From Tubiluchus corallicola (Eukaryota; Priapulida; Priapulimorpha; Priapulimorphida; Tubiluchidae): DNA of 64,000 nt. The number at the start of each line of letters is the position of its first letter. Positions within the stretch are counted from its first letter, which is position 1. Positions 36,261 to 45,987 of this stretch are shown piece after piece. The translations under genes were made by a program, and so were the position numbers. Below the pieces are notes generated by a model. That model was not told where the DNA came from. It searched no databases and worked only from the letters and a program-made list of their open reading frames with translations. The stretch covers positions 58,429 to 122,428 of the forward strand of contig JAQGDQ010000440.1 in the NCBI GenBank assembly GCA_030141605.1, read 5' to 3'.

Positions 36261-36775
36261 CACTTTATGACTCTACTGCTGTGCGTGTAGGATATCGAAT
36301 ATTTTTAATAATCTGTATAGTGATGATTATCTGGTCGTGTAACAGCGAAAGCCGCTGCTATGAGGCAAGAGATAGCTTATTGGTAGCACGGTTTGCCGAA
36401 AGCAAGCAAGCAAAGATGGGTAGGTTGTCAGTATGGGGAGTTGGAAGGAGTGAGGAGGATATTATTGCAAAAGATACTATATTGGCTGAAGTGAAGCGCT
36501 TACCACTTCCTCTTTCACTCTCATTGGATTCTACAGGCTTCGTGCTGCATATAAACGAGAGTACAGATACAGTATACGCTTATCATAAGATGTCAGTCAG
36601 GATGGTGTCGGAGACATGTGGCTTTGCACCACACTATATGCTGGACTCTGTAACTTTTAAAGAAGGAAGAATAGACTCGATAATAATCCATGACCCACAT
36701 GTAAAGCCTGTGTCTTTTGATAAAGAAAAAGATGAACAAAATATTTCAGTATACTTTAATCTTTCTGATAATTAG
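36242..36775 (+). CDS. putative lipoprotein of unknown function (DUF6452-like)
   Basis: Predicted exported lipoprotein, up to 177 residues. A hydrophobic stretch (RIFLIICIVMIIWSC) ends in a lipobox cysteine, C33 counted from the first ATG. That ATG (36242) lies inside the dispersed element. A GTG at 36281 would give a normal-length signal peptide and may be the real start. The next gene overlaps it by 44 bp. Small cysteine-containing lipoproteins beside a DUF6048-type gene are familiar in Bacteroidota; the assignment to DUF6452 is from memory of that pairing. The function is unknown. Confidence 0.6.
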   Translation: MSFGKVSLYDSTAVRVGYRIFLIICIVMIIWSCNSESRCYEARDSLLVARFAESKQAKMGRLSVWGVGRSEEDIIAKDTILAEVKRLPLPLSLSLDSTGFVLHINESTDTVYAYHKMSVRMVSETCGFAPHYMLDSVTFKEGRIDSIIIHDPHVKPVSFDKEKDEQNISVYFNLSDN

Positions 36776-37487
36776 TCCCTTAACGGTGCTTTCCCAAAAT
36801 AATAAGGAGGAGTGGCGTTATGAAGGGCTAAGGGTTGGTATTGACCTCTCCCGGTTCTTATTGGACTCTTATCAACCTGCTGATAGAGGAGGATGGGAGG
36901 TGCAAATGGATTTTCCTGTCAAAGACTATCTTTTCCCCACTATAGAGCTGGGTACAAGCTGGGTAGACGACAAGAAAGATAACTTTCATTATAAATCTAA
37001 CGGAGGATACGGTCGGCTAGGGCTCGATGTAAATATATTAAGCTACTCATCACTAAGTGACGGGGATATGCTTTTTGTGGGACTTAGGTATGGCTATAGC
37101 CAGCTTACACATGAAGCTACAGATGTCTCCTATCCAAACTATTGGGGAAGTCTGGAGACACATATACCTCAACGTACAGCTAAGGTGCACTGGGGAGAGT
37201 TTGTTTTTGGCCTGAAAGCAGAGGTGATTAAAAATGTTTTCTTGGGTTGGTCAGCCAGAATGAAGCTTATTTTCTCCCAGACAGATGATACGACTATGAA
37301 GCCATACATTGTTCCGGGGCTAGGAAAAACAACTGTCGATGTTCCAATGGACTTCACATTGGGCATTTACTATAGGTTTCCAATGCGCAAAACAAAAGAA
37401 ATGCCTGGTAAGTTCAGTGTAAGCAAAGTGCAGCATATAGATGAATCCCAAGAGCGCCCCCGGGATGACATGGAAGGGGAGTTTTAA
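36732..37487 (+). CDS. exported protein of unknown function, DUF6048-like
   Basis: Predicted outer-membrane or periplasmic protein, about 251 residues from the ATG at 36732 (MNKIFQYTLIFLIISPLTVLS is a signal peptide). The body is rich in alternating hydrophobic/aromatic residues with GLRYGYSQLTHE and a final LGIYYRFPMR strand, suggesting a small beta-barrel. It overlaps the upstream lipoprotein gene, so the two are probably translationally coupled. The pair is common in Bacteroidota but has no known function. A TTG 15 bp upstream in frame is a less likely start. Confidence 0.7.
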   Translation: MNKIFQYTLIFLIISPLTVLSQNNKEEWRYEGLRVGIDLSRFLLDSYQPADRGGWEVQMDFPVKDYLFPTIELGTSWVDDKKDNFHYKSNGGYGRLGLDVNILSYSSLSDGDMLFVGLRYGYSQLTHEATDVSYPNYWGSLETHIPQRTAKVHWGEFVFGLKAEVIKNVFLGWSARMKLIFSQTDDTTMKPYIVPGLGKTTVDVPMDFTLGIYYRFPMRKTKEMPGKFSVSKVQHIDESQERPRDDMEGEF

Positions 37488-37779
37488 CTTCGCACTAAGA
37501 AAGTTATTGTCTTTGTAAGCCATAAACTCAGAAATGTCTACAGTTTTCGCTATATAGGGAGTAGCTGCAAATCTTATTTTTCACACCCCGTGAGATCTTT
37601 ACAGTACAAGATATTTTACCCCTCACTGAAAAGGGTCGATGAAAATTTTCAGCTCGCTCACAAAATAAGCAGCTTCCGAAAAGGACCTTCGCAAGCAGGA
37701 CAGGCAAAAAAGATGATGTCTGTAAAGTCCCCCCTTCATAACTTTAGAAACATTCGGGGGCATAAAAAAAACCCAATCT

Positions 37780-37832
37780 AGGGCGACCTCTGCCCTTTCT
37801 CGGGGGTTTATATCATGTCCTAAGGGAAATGC
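37780..37832 (-). terminator. probable terminator of the alkaline phosphatase gene
   Basis: On the minus strand AACCC...GGGTT encloses an inner stem GGGC/GCCC and is followed by TTTTTTTTATG. It lies ~45-95 bp past the stop at 37875. The rest of the gap 37488-37874 holds a TGAAAATTTTCAG motif (37638) and no gene. Confidence 0.55.
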
Positions 37833-37874
37833 CTATCTCAAAATAGGTGTATCCGGCTGCTTCTTAGTGACCTT

Positions 37875-39053
37875 TTAGTTTAGACCCATTAGCATTACAA
37901 TCTTTTTCGGGATATCTGTATTATCCATAAAGCCTGTAAAGTGCTCTGCTCCCGGGCCAAAAGCAAAAACAGGAACAGGAACGGCGGTATGCCCCGTTGA
38001 TGTATACTTACCGATTACTTCACCCGTCTCAAAGTTCCCCCCATTTACCGACATACCTCCTGTATCGTGGTCAGCAGTTACAATAACCAAAGTCTCCTCA
38101 TTTTTCGATGCAAAGCTAAGCGCAGCCCCTACGGCCTTATCCAGGTCCATAGTCTCAAGCACAACGTAAGTTGTTGAGTTGGAGTGTCCTCCCCAGTCTA
38201 TCTGAGAGCCCTCCACCATCAGGAAAAAACCTTTGTCGTTATTAGATAGTATGTTTATAGCTGTCTTAGTAGCAGGGACAAGCACTTCGCCTCGTTCCGG
38301 CTGGGGAGGGTTGTCTTTGGGTGAGGTAAACCCCGCCAGTTTTCCCTTCTTCACTTTCGATATCTTATTGATGTCGTATAAAACTTTATAACCCTTTGCC
38401 TTCAGTTTTTTGCTTAAATTCACCCCATCCTCTCTTTTCTCAAAATAGTCCGAACCACCTCCTATAAAAACATCAATATCTGTTTTCAGAAAGTCTTCCG
38501 CTATCTCTTTGTACATTTTCCTTTGTGGCTGATGAGCAACAAAGGAGGCAGGAGTAGCATGTGTTATAGCAGATGTAGACACAACGCCTGTAGATAAGCC
38601 CTTCTCTTCGGCCATCTCCCTTATGTTTTTTATCGGCTTTTTATCATTATCAACCCCAACAGCTCCATTATAGGTTTTTTGTCCCGACGCAAGAGCTGTC
38701 CCGCTAGCCGCAGAATCTGTCACATATCTGTTAGATGAGTGGGTCTTGGCAAATCCGGTATATTTTAAGTTCTCTATAAACAAAGAGCCCCTATTGGCTG
38801 TCATTGCCGAATAAATATGAGATATCCCCATGCCATCCCCAATAAACAAAATAACATTCTTAGGACGGTCTGTCTTTGTTGGTTGTTCATACTTTGTAAC
38901 TGCGTATGATTCGCCACCCTGATACTTCTCAAGAAGCTGTTTTTCCTCACTGTCATTATAGTCTTGCGAGTAAGAAACCTCAACCAGGGCAAATACAGAA
39001 AAGAGTAGTAAGAACGCTACTTGTGACACCTTAAATAAAATACGTTTCATCAT
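37875..39053 (-). CDS. phoA: alkaline phosphatase
   Basis: Exported phosphomonoesterase releasing phosphate in the periplasm, 392 residues. A signal peptide (about 1-29, ending SYSQ) is followed by the alkaline phosphatase fold. Metal ligand D73 lies in LFIGDGMG, and the phosphorylated serine is S114 in VTDSAASGTA. The other metal-binding motifs are THATPASF, VEGSQIDWGGH, VTADHDTGG and a histidine in STGHTAVPV. Length and motifs fit the PhoA family. It is a single gene with a terminator; no Pho-box was recognised. Confidence 0.94.
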   Translation of the reverse strand: MMKRILFKVSQVAFLLLFSVFALVEVSYSQDYNDSEEKQLLEKYQGGESYAVTKYEQPTKTDRPKNVILFIGDGMGISHIYSAMTANRGSLFIENLKYTGFAKTHSSNRYVTDSAASGTALASGQKTYNGAVGVDNDKKPIKNIREMAEEKGLSTGVVSTSAITHATPASFVAHQPQRKMYKEIAEDFLKTDIDVFIGGGSDYFEKREDGVNLSKKLKAKGYKVLYDINKISKVKKGKLAGFTSPKDNPPQPERGEVLVPATKTAINILSNNDKGFFLMVEGSQIDWGGHSNSTTYVVLETMDLDKAVGAALSFASKNEETLVIVTADHDTGGMSVNGGNFETGEVIGKYTSTGHTAVPVPVFAFGPGAEHFTGFMDNTDIPKKIVMLMGLN

Positions 39054-39201
39054 CTATTTTTTTATAAGTACAATAAAATTAAGCATTTAGACTGTTAAAT
39101 ATATTTAAATTTTTTAACTACACCAAATCATTATGATAGGTTAAAAACATGTAATGATAAAAAAATTGTTAATAACTGCATGTAAAATATTTTCATATAG
39201 C

Positions 39202-39323
39202 GAAGCTTTGTAAAGCGAAAGATTTTGAATCAGGTTGGTGAGAAACTCGAAAAACTGCAGCTTATCGATATAAATAAGGGTTTTAAAAAGGATTTTAATA
39301 AAGATGAATCTTACAAAAGCCTC
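39202..39323 (+). repeat. dispersed MITE-like element
   Basis: GAAGCTTTGTAAAGCGAAAG at the left and CTTACAAAAGCCTC at the right, with ATAAATAAGGGTTTTAA inside. It occupies much of the gene-free gap 39054-39616; the remainder is AT-rich with nothing recognised. Confidence 0.6.
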
Positions 39324-39616
39324 ATAACTGTATTCCAGGAGTAATAGCACAAAAAACACCTCTCCACAAAATCTTTAGCGAGCATCAAAAAATAAAAAAC
39401 CTACAATAGCTTCAAACTTTCCAATTTTCAACTATCTTCATATTTGAATAATAAAGTAGATACCTAAATATCCCACACATAAACAAGAAGTTTTTAAATG
39501 GAGCTTTGACAAAAAACAGCAGCCCAACAGACGGTTTTTGCTTACAAAGTACCCCGGCTTGCAGGCAGACCGCTCCAAATGTGTATACCATGCACAGGTT
39601 TAAATATTTATAAATA

Positions 39617-41143
39617 ATGAAAGTTTTCACAACAGCACAAATTGCACAAATTGATAGATATACTATAGAGCATGAACCTGTTAGTGATATTAACCTGATG
39701 GAGAGAGCCTCTGTCGCTATCGCCGACTGGATATGTTCCAATTTTTGTAATTTATTGAGAGTAGTCGTGCTTGTTGGCCCCGGTAATAATGGAGGAGATG
39801 CTCTGGCCGTTGCCCGTATACTTGCCGGCTCGGGATTCAATACCAAAGTGTATATTTTTGACTTTGAAAGGGAACTGACCGGGTCACCACTTATCAACAA
39901 ACAACGCCTGGAAAAACAGGGGGCAGTAAAGTTGCATAAAGTCAATAATAGCAGCCTCCTTCTGAAAATAAAGCCGGATGACTTAGTTATTGACGGGCTG
40001 TTTGGTGCCGGAGTATCCCGTCCACTGTCCGGATTTTCAAAAAAGATTGTGTACCACGTCAATAGTTCTGGTGCAAAAGTAATATCTATAGACCTTCCAT
40101 CCGGGCTTATGGGTGAGGATAATGATAGCAATGACAAGGAAGCTATAATACAAGCAAACAAGACTCTCACATTTGAATTTCCAAAGCTGAGTTTTTTCTT
40201 TTCTGATAATGAAAATTATGTAGGGAGCTGGGGAGTCTTACCTATAGGGCTGCATCCGGATATTATAGCCAAAACAGATACGCCATGGCACTATCTGGAC
40301 AAGGCCTCTGCTGCCACACTGCTAAAAAAAAGAGCACATTTCTCGCATAAAGGCAGCTATGGACACGCTTTGATAATTGCCGGCAGCTTTGGCAAAATGG
40401 GAGCAGCAGTACTTGCTTCAAAAGGGTGTTTAAAAAGTGGTGTCGGACTGCTGACAGTTCATATCCCTGGCAAAGGATACGAAGTAATTCAAAGCTCGGT
40501 TCCCGAAGCTATGGTAGAGACCGACCTGTCTGATCAGATGTTCAGCCTCTCAAAAAATCCTGAAAAGTTTAACGTGGTAGGCGTTGGCCCGGGTATTGGC
40601 TTAGAAAACAGTACAGAAGACGGGTTCTATAAACTACTGAAGAGCTGCAAAACACCAATGGTTATTGATGCTGATGGCATCAATATTCTCGCCAGAAATA
40701 TAAAATGGATAGAGGATGTGCCCAAGAACTCTATTCTTACGCCTCACCCCGGGGAGTTTGCCCGATTGGTAGGAGAGTATAAGAGTGATTATAAAAAAGT
40801 TGAAGGGGCTCGTGAGTTTGCCTCCAGACACGGTATATATCTGGTCTTGAAGGGAGCTCATACATCAATCTCCTGCCCTGATGGAAGATGCTGGTTCAAC
40901 AGCACAGGAAATCCGGGGATGGCCACCGCAGGTAGTGGAGATGTATTGACAGGAGTAATTACCGGTCTGCTGGCGCAAGGCTACACTCCTGAGCACGCCG
41001 CCCTGCTGGGAGTGTTCCTTCACGGATCTTCTGCCGACATTGCAACAAAGAATATAGGAGAAGAAGCGCTTGTTGCAAGCGATATAGCCAGCAATTTAGG
41101 AAAAGCTTTTCTTCATCTCCGACAGAAGCATCAGTCGCTTTAA
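39617..41143 (+). CDS. nnr: bifunctional NAD(P)H-hydrate epimerase / ADP-dependent dehydratase
   Basis: Repairs hydrated NAD(P)H. The N-terminal epimerase domain (about 1-215) has GPGNNGGDAL at 54-63. The C-terminal kinase-like dehydratase domain (about 225-500) has TPHPGEFARL, KGAHT and GNPGMATAGSGDVLTG, the last forming the anion hole and catalytic aspartate. It has 508 residues, the size of the fused enzyme. It is a single gene followed by a palindromic hairpin. Confidence 0.95.
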   Translation: MKVFTTAQIAQIDRYTIEHEPVSDINLMERASVAIADWICSNFCNLLRVVVLVGPGNNGGDALAVARILAGSGFNTKVYIFDFERELTGSPLINKQRLEKQGAVKLHKVNNSSLLLKIKPDDLVIDGLFGAGVSRPLSGFSKKIVYHVNSSGAKVISIDLPSGLMGEDNDSNDKEAIIQANKTLTFEFPKLSFFFSDNENYVGSWGVLPIGLHPDIIAKTDTPWHYLDKASAATLLKKRAHFSHKGSYGHALIIAGSFGKMGAAVLASKGCLKSGVGLLTVHIPGKGYEVIQSSVPEAMVETDLSDQMFSLSKNPEKFNVVGVGPGIGLENSTEDGFYKLLKSCKTPMVIDADGINILARNIKWIEDVPKNSILTPHPGEFARLVGEYKSDYKKVEGAREFASRHGIYLVLKGAHTSISCPDGRCWFNSTGNPGMATAGSGDVLTGVITGLLAQGYTPEHAALLGVFLHGSSADIATKNIGEEALVASDIASNLGKAFLHLRQKHQSL

Positions 41144-41450
41144 GCACTTCCGGATCACCTTCCCAAAATCCACCGTGAGTGGGTTTCCCTGTTAGGGAGA
41201 GGTTGTTTCTGATTTTCTATGTGAGCCGGCTTTGTGACACAGCTGGTTTGTTTGTGCGTTTTATGAGGTGATATTTGCTTCAGGTTGCATTCTGAGTTGG
41301 TCTGTTTTCCAAGTGTTACTCAAAGAGAGGCCCGCTTGAAGACTAGACTATATGCCCCCGCATAAGCACAGGCGCTTATGCGGAAAGATAAGTGAGCAAA
41401 AAAGTTCGGAACAGGTTGAACTGGTGTAACACTCTTCGTTTTTACACCTC
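41144..41450. other. gene-free gap with a strong hairpin
   Basis: It contains a 10-bp perfect stem, CCGCATAAGC (41358-41367) with GCTTATGCGG (41374-41383), and a six-base loop. Neither side has a T tract. It lies between the convergent genes nnr and the lipoprotein, where a bidirectional terminator would be expected. Nothing else is recognised. Confidence 0.45.
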
Positions 41451-43169
41451 CTACAAGCAACCTGTAATTTCATCAGGGCTTGAGGGATTAAAAGCATTAT
41501 AGAGTATGAAAACACTTCCTTCTATACCACCACTCTCCCATACAGATTTGATACCACAAAAATCGCTTAACACAATATTATTTCCTATTTCCATATACCC
41601 TCCAATAGATTCTAGAACATCTAGCGATAAAGATGTAAGAGCATAGTTGCCATATATACTCATATACCCTCCAATAGATTCTAGAACATCTAGCGATAAA
41701 GATGTAAGAGCATCGTTGCCATATATAGTCATATCCCCTCCAATAGATTCTAGAACATCTAGCGATAAAGATGTAAGAGCATCGTTGTCATATATACCCA
41801 TATCCCCTCCAATAGATTGTAGAACATCTAGCGATAAAGATGTAAGAGCATCGTTGTCATATATACCCATATCCCCTCCAATAGATTGTAGAACATCTAG
41901 CGATAAAGATGTAAGAGCATCGTTATAAGATATACTCATATTCCCTCCAATAATAGATTCTAGAACATCTAGCGATAAAGATGTAAGAGCATCGTTATAA
42001 AATATTCTCATATCCCCTCCAATAGATTCTAGAACATCTAGCGATAAAGATGTAAGAGCATTGTTGCCAGATATATTCATATACCCTCCAATAGATTCTA
42101 GAACATCTAGCGATAAAGATGTAAGAGCATCGTTGCCATATATAGTCATATCCCCTCCAATAGATTCTAGAACATCTAGCGATAAAGATGTAAGAGCATC
42201 GTTGTCATATATACCCATATCCCCTCCAATAGATTGTAGAACATCTAGCGATAAAGATGTAAGAGCATCGTTATAAGATATACTCATATTCCCTCCAATA
42301 ATAGATTCTAGAACATCTAGCGATAAAGATGTAAGAGCACTGTTGTCAGATATTCTCATAGAGCCTGCAATAGTTTCTATTCTACCCAAAACTTCCAAAG
42401 AGGTAAGAGCACTGTTGTCAGATATAGATATGGTACCTTCTATAAACTCCAGATTGTGTAAGTCTGACAACGAAGTCAATGAGGATCCTGAAACAGTAAA
42501 ACCACCCACCTGTGTTAAGTCCGACAAGGATTCTAATGATTCAATATCTTTACCGATTAAGGCAAGCGCTCCCAAAATCCTGGTGTAGCCTTTTGACCCA
42601 AAATTATTTACTGCATCTTGAGAATACAGCGACACATTACCATAAAATATGGTGCCACTAGACTGTCCGTCAGTTCCACTTTTCAGATCTTCTATTTCTT
42701 GTAGTAGTGCTTCTACCTGCTTTTCTAATTCACCTATTTTATCAGCATTACCACTTACATCAGTTCCCAAACTTTGTATCTCCCCCTGTAGATCGTCTAT
42801 TAAATCTATTTTTTCTCCAATAGCTACCACAAGTTTATCTAAATCGTCAATTTGTTCGTTCACACCTTCTATGGCTTGCTCTAACTCACTGATTCTCTTA
42901 AGCATATCATCACTGGAGTTTTTATAATCTTCTAACTCCTCCTCTAATTCTTGTTTTTGCTGTTTGAGGCTGGATACTTCGCTATTTAATAAATCAATGG
43001 TCTGTTGCAATTCTCTTTTTTCTTCTTCCCACTGTGACAATCCATCGTCCAACTGTGACAATCCATCGTCGTTGAGTGAGCTTTTATCTTTTTCACAGGA
43101 AGAGGAAGAGAGTACAACTAACAAAATAAGTATACTGCTTTTTAGAACTAACAAGTGTGACTTTTTCAT
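41451..43169 (-). CDS. surface lipoprotein with coiled coil and tandem leucine-rich-type repeats
   Basis: Predicted lipoprotein, 572 residues. The signal peptide ends in a lipobox near C26 (VLSSSSCEKD). A long coiled coil follows (about 40-165, rich in heptads such as LKQQKQELEEELE). Residues ~180-290 form a non-repetitive receptor-L-like region. About eleven near-identical 23-24-residue repeats follow, of the form LESIGGDMxIYxNDALTSLS, spanning roughly 41590-42340 in DNA. One block of repeats (IIGGNMSISYN, then QSIGGDMGIYDN, then GGDMTIYGN) occurs twice, evidence of recent internal duplication. Such repeats form a solenoid and usually mediate binding on the cell surface. The function is otherwise unknown. 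The near-identity at DNA level suggests copy number can change. Confidence 0.75.
   Translation of the reverse strand: MKKSHLLVLKSSILILLVVLSSSSCEKDKSSLNDDGLSQLDDGLSQWEEEKRELQQTIDLLNSEVSSLKQQKQELEEELEDYKNSSDDMLKRISELEQAIEGVNEQIDDLDKLVVAIGEKIDLIDDLQGEIQSLGTDVSGNADKIGELEKQVEALLQEIEDLKSGTDGQSSGTIFYGNVSLYSQDAVNNFGSKGYTRILGALALIGKDIESLESLSDLTQVGGFTVSGSSLTSLSDLHNLEFIEGTISISDNSALTSLEVLGRIETIAGSMRISDNSALTSLSLDVLESIIGGNMSISYNDALTSLSLDVLQSIGGDMGIYDNDALTSLSLDVLESIGGDMTIYGNDALTSLSLDVLESIGGYMNISGNNALTSLSLDVLESIGGDMRIFYNDALTSLSLDVLESIIGGNMSISYNDALTSLSLDVLQSIGGDMGIYDNDALTSLSLDVLQSIGGDMGIYDNDALTSLSLDVLESIGGDMTIYGNDALTSLSLDVLESIGGYMSIYGNYALTSLSLDVLESIGGYMEIGNNIVLSDFCGIKSVWESGGIEGSVFILYNAFNPSSPDEITGCL
41590..42345 (-). 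repeat. 69-72-bp tandem DNA repeats in the lipoprotein gene
   Basis: About eleven units sharing an almost invariant core (ATAGATTCTAGAACATCTAG and GATGTAAGAGCAT on the plus strand). The spacing is 69 bp, with some 72-bp units; both are multiples of three, so unit gain or loss keeps the frame. Confidence 0.88.
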
Positions 43170-43311
43170 TTCAATTTCAGACTTTTTATATAAATTAAAT
43201 AATAGTTAGTAAACTGGAATAATTATGAGGCTAAAGATACAAATAAAATATCTAATTTATTCCAGATCTTTTGGTAAAAGGTCATCTCAAGGAGAAATTT
43301 TTTGGTTTGCG

Positions 43312-43415
43312 TTGATGAAAATTAATGAAAAATTTTCAGCGCGCTGCGAATAAAAGTTTGGCGTAAAATCCCTACAAAAATACTAATGAAAAAAATGAGT
43401 TTTGCTAAAGCCTCG
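43312..43415 (+). repeat. dispersed element, composite copy
   Basis: Left part with TGAAAAATTTTCAGCGCGCTGCG (about 43327) and right end AAAAATGAGTTTTGCTAAAGCCTC typical of the MITE-like family. It suggests the palindromic motif and the MITE belong to one larger family. Confidence 0.5.
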
Positions 43416-43426
43416 CTATATCAACC

Positions 43427-45889
43427 TCACCTTAGTGTAACAACTGTAATTCCAGAGCCTCCCTGTCTCACATCCTCATCACGAAAGTGCTTTACAACAG
43501 GTTCCGTATTCAGATAGTCACGAATAGACTCACGTAACGCACCGCTTCCCTTGCCATGCAGTATGCGTAACTCCTCAGCATCAGATATCACGGCGCTATC
43601 AATAAGGCTCTGTATTTTAGGTAAGGCTTCATCTGCACGCATACCGCGTACATCAATACTCGAATTAAATGCTACCTGCCTGTTAACAGTATCACCGTGT
43701 CTCTTTATCCTGCTTTTATCACGGCGCCTGGCTCTATTGTTCGATACCCACTCCAGGTCATCATGCTTAACCACCGACTTTAGCTGGCCAAAAGCAACCA
43801 CAGCACTTTTTCCTTTTATCTCTACCACTTCACCAATCACCTCACCCTCTTTGACCCTAACCATATCCCCCTTCCCTACTCTTGCAGGCTTAGCTGTCTC
43901 CTGCTGCTTATCATCAGGCAAACGCTTCCCTCGCCGACCCTTCTCTTTACGTATCTTTTTCATTTTACGCCGTACCTCACCCTCTTCCTCAAATGGCTCC
44001 TCGGAAATACTCTCTTTGAATTTATTCAGTTTCTCACGTGTACTTCGGGTACGCTCCTTCTCCGCCTTCGACTCCTTTATCTCCCGTATCGTATTTTCAA
44101 TAATACGATTAGAGCTTAGTAATATCTCATTAGCCTCCCTGCGAGCCTTCTCAAGTATCCTCTCCCTCATTTCACTTATATCCTTAAGCCCCCTCTCATA
44201 CTGCTCCGAAAGCTTATCAAAATGGCGTTCAGCACCCTTTATCTGTTTGCGCTTCAACTCCCAGTAGCGCTTATCTCTTATTATATCACGCAAATGCCTG
44301 TCAAAATGAATATGATCTTTCCCCACCTTCCCGGTAGCCTCCTTCAGTATATCTTCAGACAATCCTATCTTGCGCGCTATCTCAAAGGCAAATGAACTGC
44401 CCGGTTTTCCTATCTCCAGTTGAAACATTGGCTCCATTTTATGCACATCATAAAGCATGGCACCATTCTCTATCCCCTCCGCCAAAGATGCAAAATGCTT
44501 GAGGTTAGTATAATGAGTTGTAATAACACCGTATGTACCAGAGAGGTTCATATGGTTTAATATCGATTCAGATATTGCACCCCCCAGCATAGGCTCTGTT
44601 CCCGTTCCAAACTCATCAATCAGTATCAATGTTTGCGGGCTACAATTTTTTATAAAGAACTTCATACTTAGAAGATGTGAGCTGTATGTACTAAGATCGT
44701 TCTCCATAGATTGATCGTCGCCTATATCCACAAATATTTTATCAAAAATACCTGCACGGCTATCCTCACTCATGGGAACAGGTATACCACACTGAAGCAT
44801 ATATTGTAACAGACCCACCGTTTTCAGGCAAACCGATTTCCCTCCCGCATTAGGTCCTGAAATCAAAAGTATTCGCCCCTCCTTATTGAGGGATATGCAG
44901 AGGGGGACAATTTTGCGCTTTTCGCCTGCCAGAGCCCTCTCCAGTAGCGGATGTCTTGCCTCGTCCCACTCCAGCTCAGGAGTAGATGAAACATGAGGGT
45001 TAACCGAATCCATTTGAATCGAAAGCGAAGCTTTTGCACGAATAAAGTCAAGCTGCGCCAAAACAATATAGGAAAAAGACAACTCACCAGCATAAGGGCG
45101 CACATCATCCGTAAAAGCTATAACTATTTTGTTTATCTCACGCTTCTCCAATGACTCCAGCTCCCTGATACAATTATTTATTTCAACAACCTCAGCTGGT
45201 TCAATATATGATGTTTGTCCGGAAGCCGATTCATCATGCACAATGCCTTTCAGCTTCCTCTTATTGGATGAGGCAATGGGAATAACAGCCCTCCCGTCCC
45301 TTATCGAAACAGAAACACCCCTCTCTACCAGTCCGCTTGCTTGTGATTTACGCAATATACCCTGTATCGTCCTTGATAGCCCCGACTGTTTCGAAAGTAT
45401 ATCACGCCGTATTTTTGATAGATTGGGAGATGCACTATCTTTTATCTTTCCATGCTTGCTTATTATTTGATTGAGCCTGTCATAGATAAAAGGGAAAGCC
45501 TGCATATCTTTTACAACCTCTTTTAAACGAATAAACTCCTCTTCTTCCCTCTCATTAAAAAAGGATATAACGGCCTTTAATGTTTCTAATGATCGTTTAA
45601 AATCAAATAGCTCCTGTATCTCAAAAAATGCCCCTTCTATTTTTATTCTTTGAAGTGACGGCCTCATATCAAAATAAAAGCTCGCCGGAAAGCTTATCCC
45701 TTTGCGGAGTATATCCATAAACTCAACTGTCTCCTCCAGCCTCCTTACCACCTCTTCATGCTCTACTGAGAACCCTTCATTCTCAACAATATCTCTACCC
45801 AAAGAGCTAAGGCACTTTTCATACAACAGCTCTCTGATCTTATCAAAGCCGATTTTACTTTCAAAATTTGAGGGGTATACACCTTTCAT
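43427..45889 (-). CDS. mutS2: MutS2 family ATPase/endonuclease
   Basis: MutS2 acts on branched DNA or collided ribosomes rather than mismatches; 820 residues, somewhat longer than usual. MutS core and lever domains lie at about 1-320. The ATPase has Walker A ISGPNAGGKSVCLKT near 345-360, then DEFGTGTEP (Walker B) and THYTNLKHFAS. A long basic/acidic coiled coil follows (about 500-680, rich in K, R and E). The C-terminal Smr domain (about 737-820) has SIDVRGMRADEAL, with V in place of the L of the usual LDxRG, and LHGKGSGALRESI. The AGCS gene lies ~100 bp upstream on the same strand. Confidence 0.94.
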   Translation of the reverse strand: MKGVYPSNFESKIGFDKIRELLYEKCLSSLGRDIVENEGFSVEHEEVVRRLEETVEFMDILRKGISFPASFYFDMRPSLQRIKIEGAFFEIQELFDFKRSLETLKAVISFFNEREEEEFIRLKEVVKDMQAFPFIYDRLNQIISKHGKIKDSASPNLSKIRRDILSKQSGLSRTIQGILRKSQASGLVERGVSVSIRDGRAVIPIASSNKRKLKGIVHDESASGQTSYIEPAEVVEINNCIRELESLEKREINKIVIAFTDDVRPYAGELSFSYIVLAQLDFIRAKASLSIQMDSVNPHVSSTPELEWDEARHPLLERALAGEKRKIVPLCISLNKEGRILLISGPNAGGKSVCLKTVGLLQYMLQCGIPVPMSEDSRAGIFDKIFVDIGDDQSMENDLSTYSSHLLSMKFFIKNCSPQTLILIDEFGTGTEPMLGGAISESILNHMNLSGTYGVITTHYTNLKHFASLAEGIENGAMLYDVHKMEPMFQLEIGKPGSSFAFEIARKIGLSEDILKEATGKVGKDHIHFDRHLRDIIRDKRYWELKRKQIKGAERHFDKLSEQYERGLKDISEMRERILEKARREANEILLSSNRIIENTIREIKESKAEKERTRSTREKLNKFKESISEEPFEEEGEVRRKMKKIRKEKGRRGKRLPDDKQQETAKPARVGKGDMVRVKEGEVIGEVVEIKGKSAVVAFGQLKSVVKHDDLEWVSNNRARRRDKSRIKRHGDTVNRQVAFNSSIDVRGMRADEALPKIQSLIDSAVISDAEELRILHGKGSGALRESIRDYLNTEPVVKHFRDEDVRQGGSGITVVTLR

Positions 45890-45987
45890 ATATTCTATTT
45901 TGCCTTACAGAAATAAGCATATATAAGCGCGGAAATTTTCTAAATCATTTTTTTACCACAAGCTACAAAAAGCTGAACTTTACGCTG

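Noticed and set aside
37590-37781. 63-codon frame in the gap before alkaline phosphatase
   Set aside because: It lies on repeat-motif and terminator sequence and has no protein-like features.
39412-40170. 252-codon minus-strand frame opposite nnr
   Set aside because: The plus strand encodes a clear NAD(P)HX epimerase domain here; the other frame has no family features.
43551-44267. 238-codon plus-strand frame opposite mutS2
   Set aside because: Ser/Leu-rich shadow of the conserved mutS2 coiled coil and Smr region.
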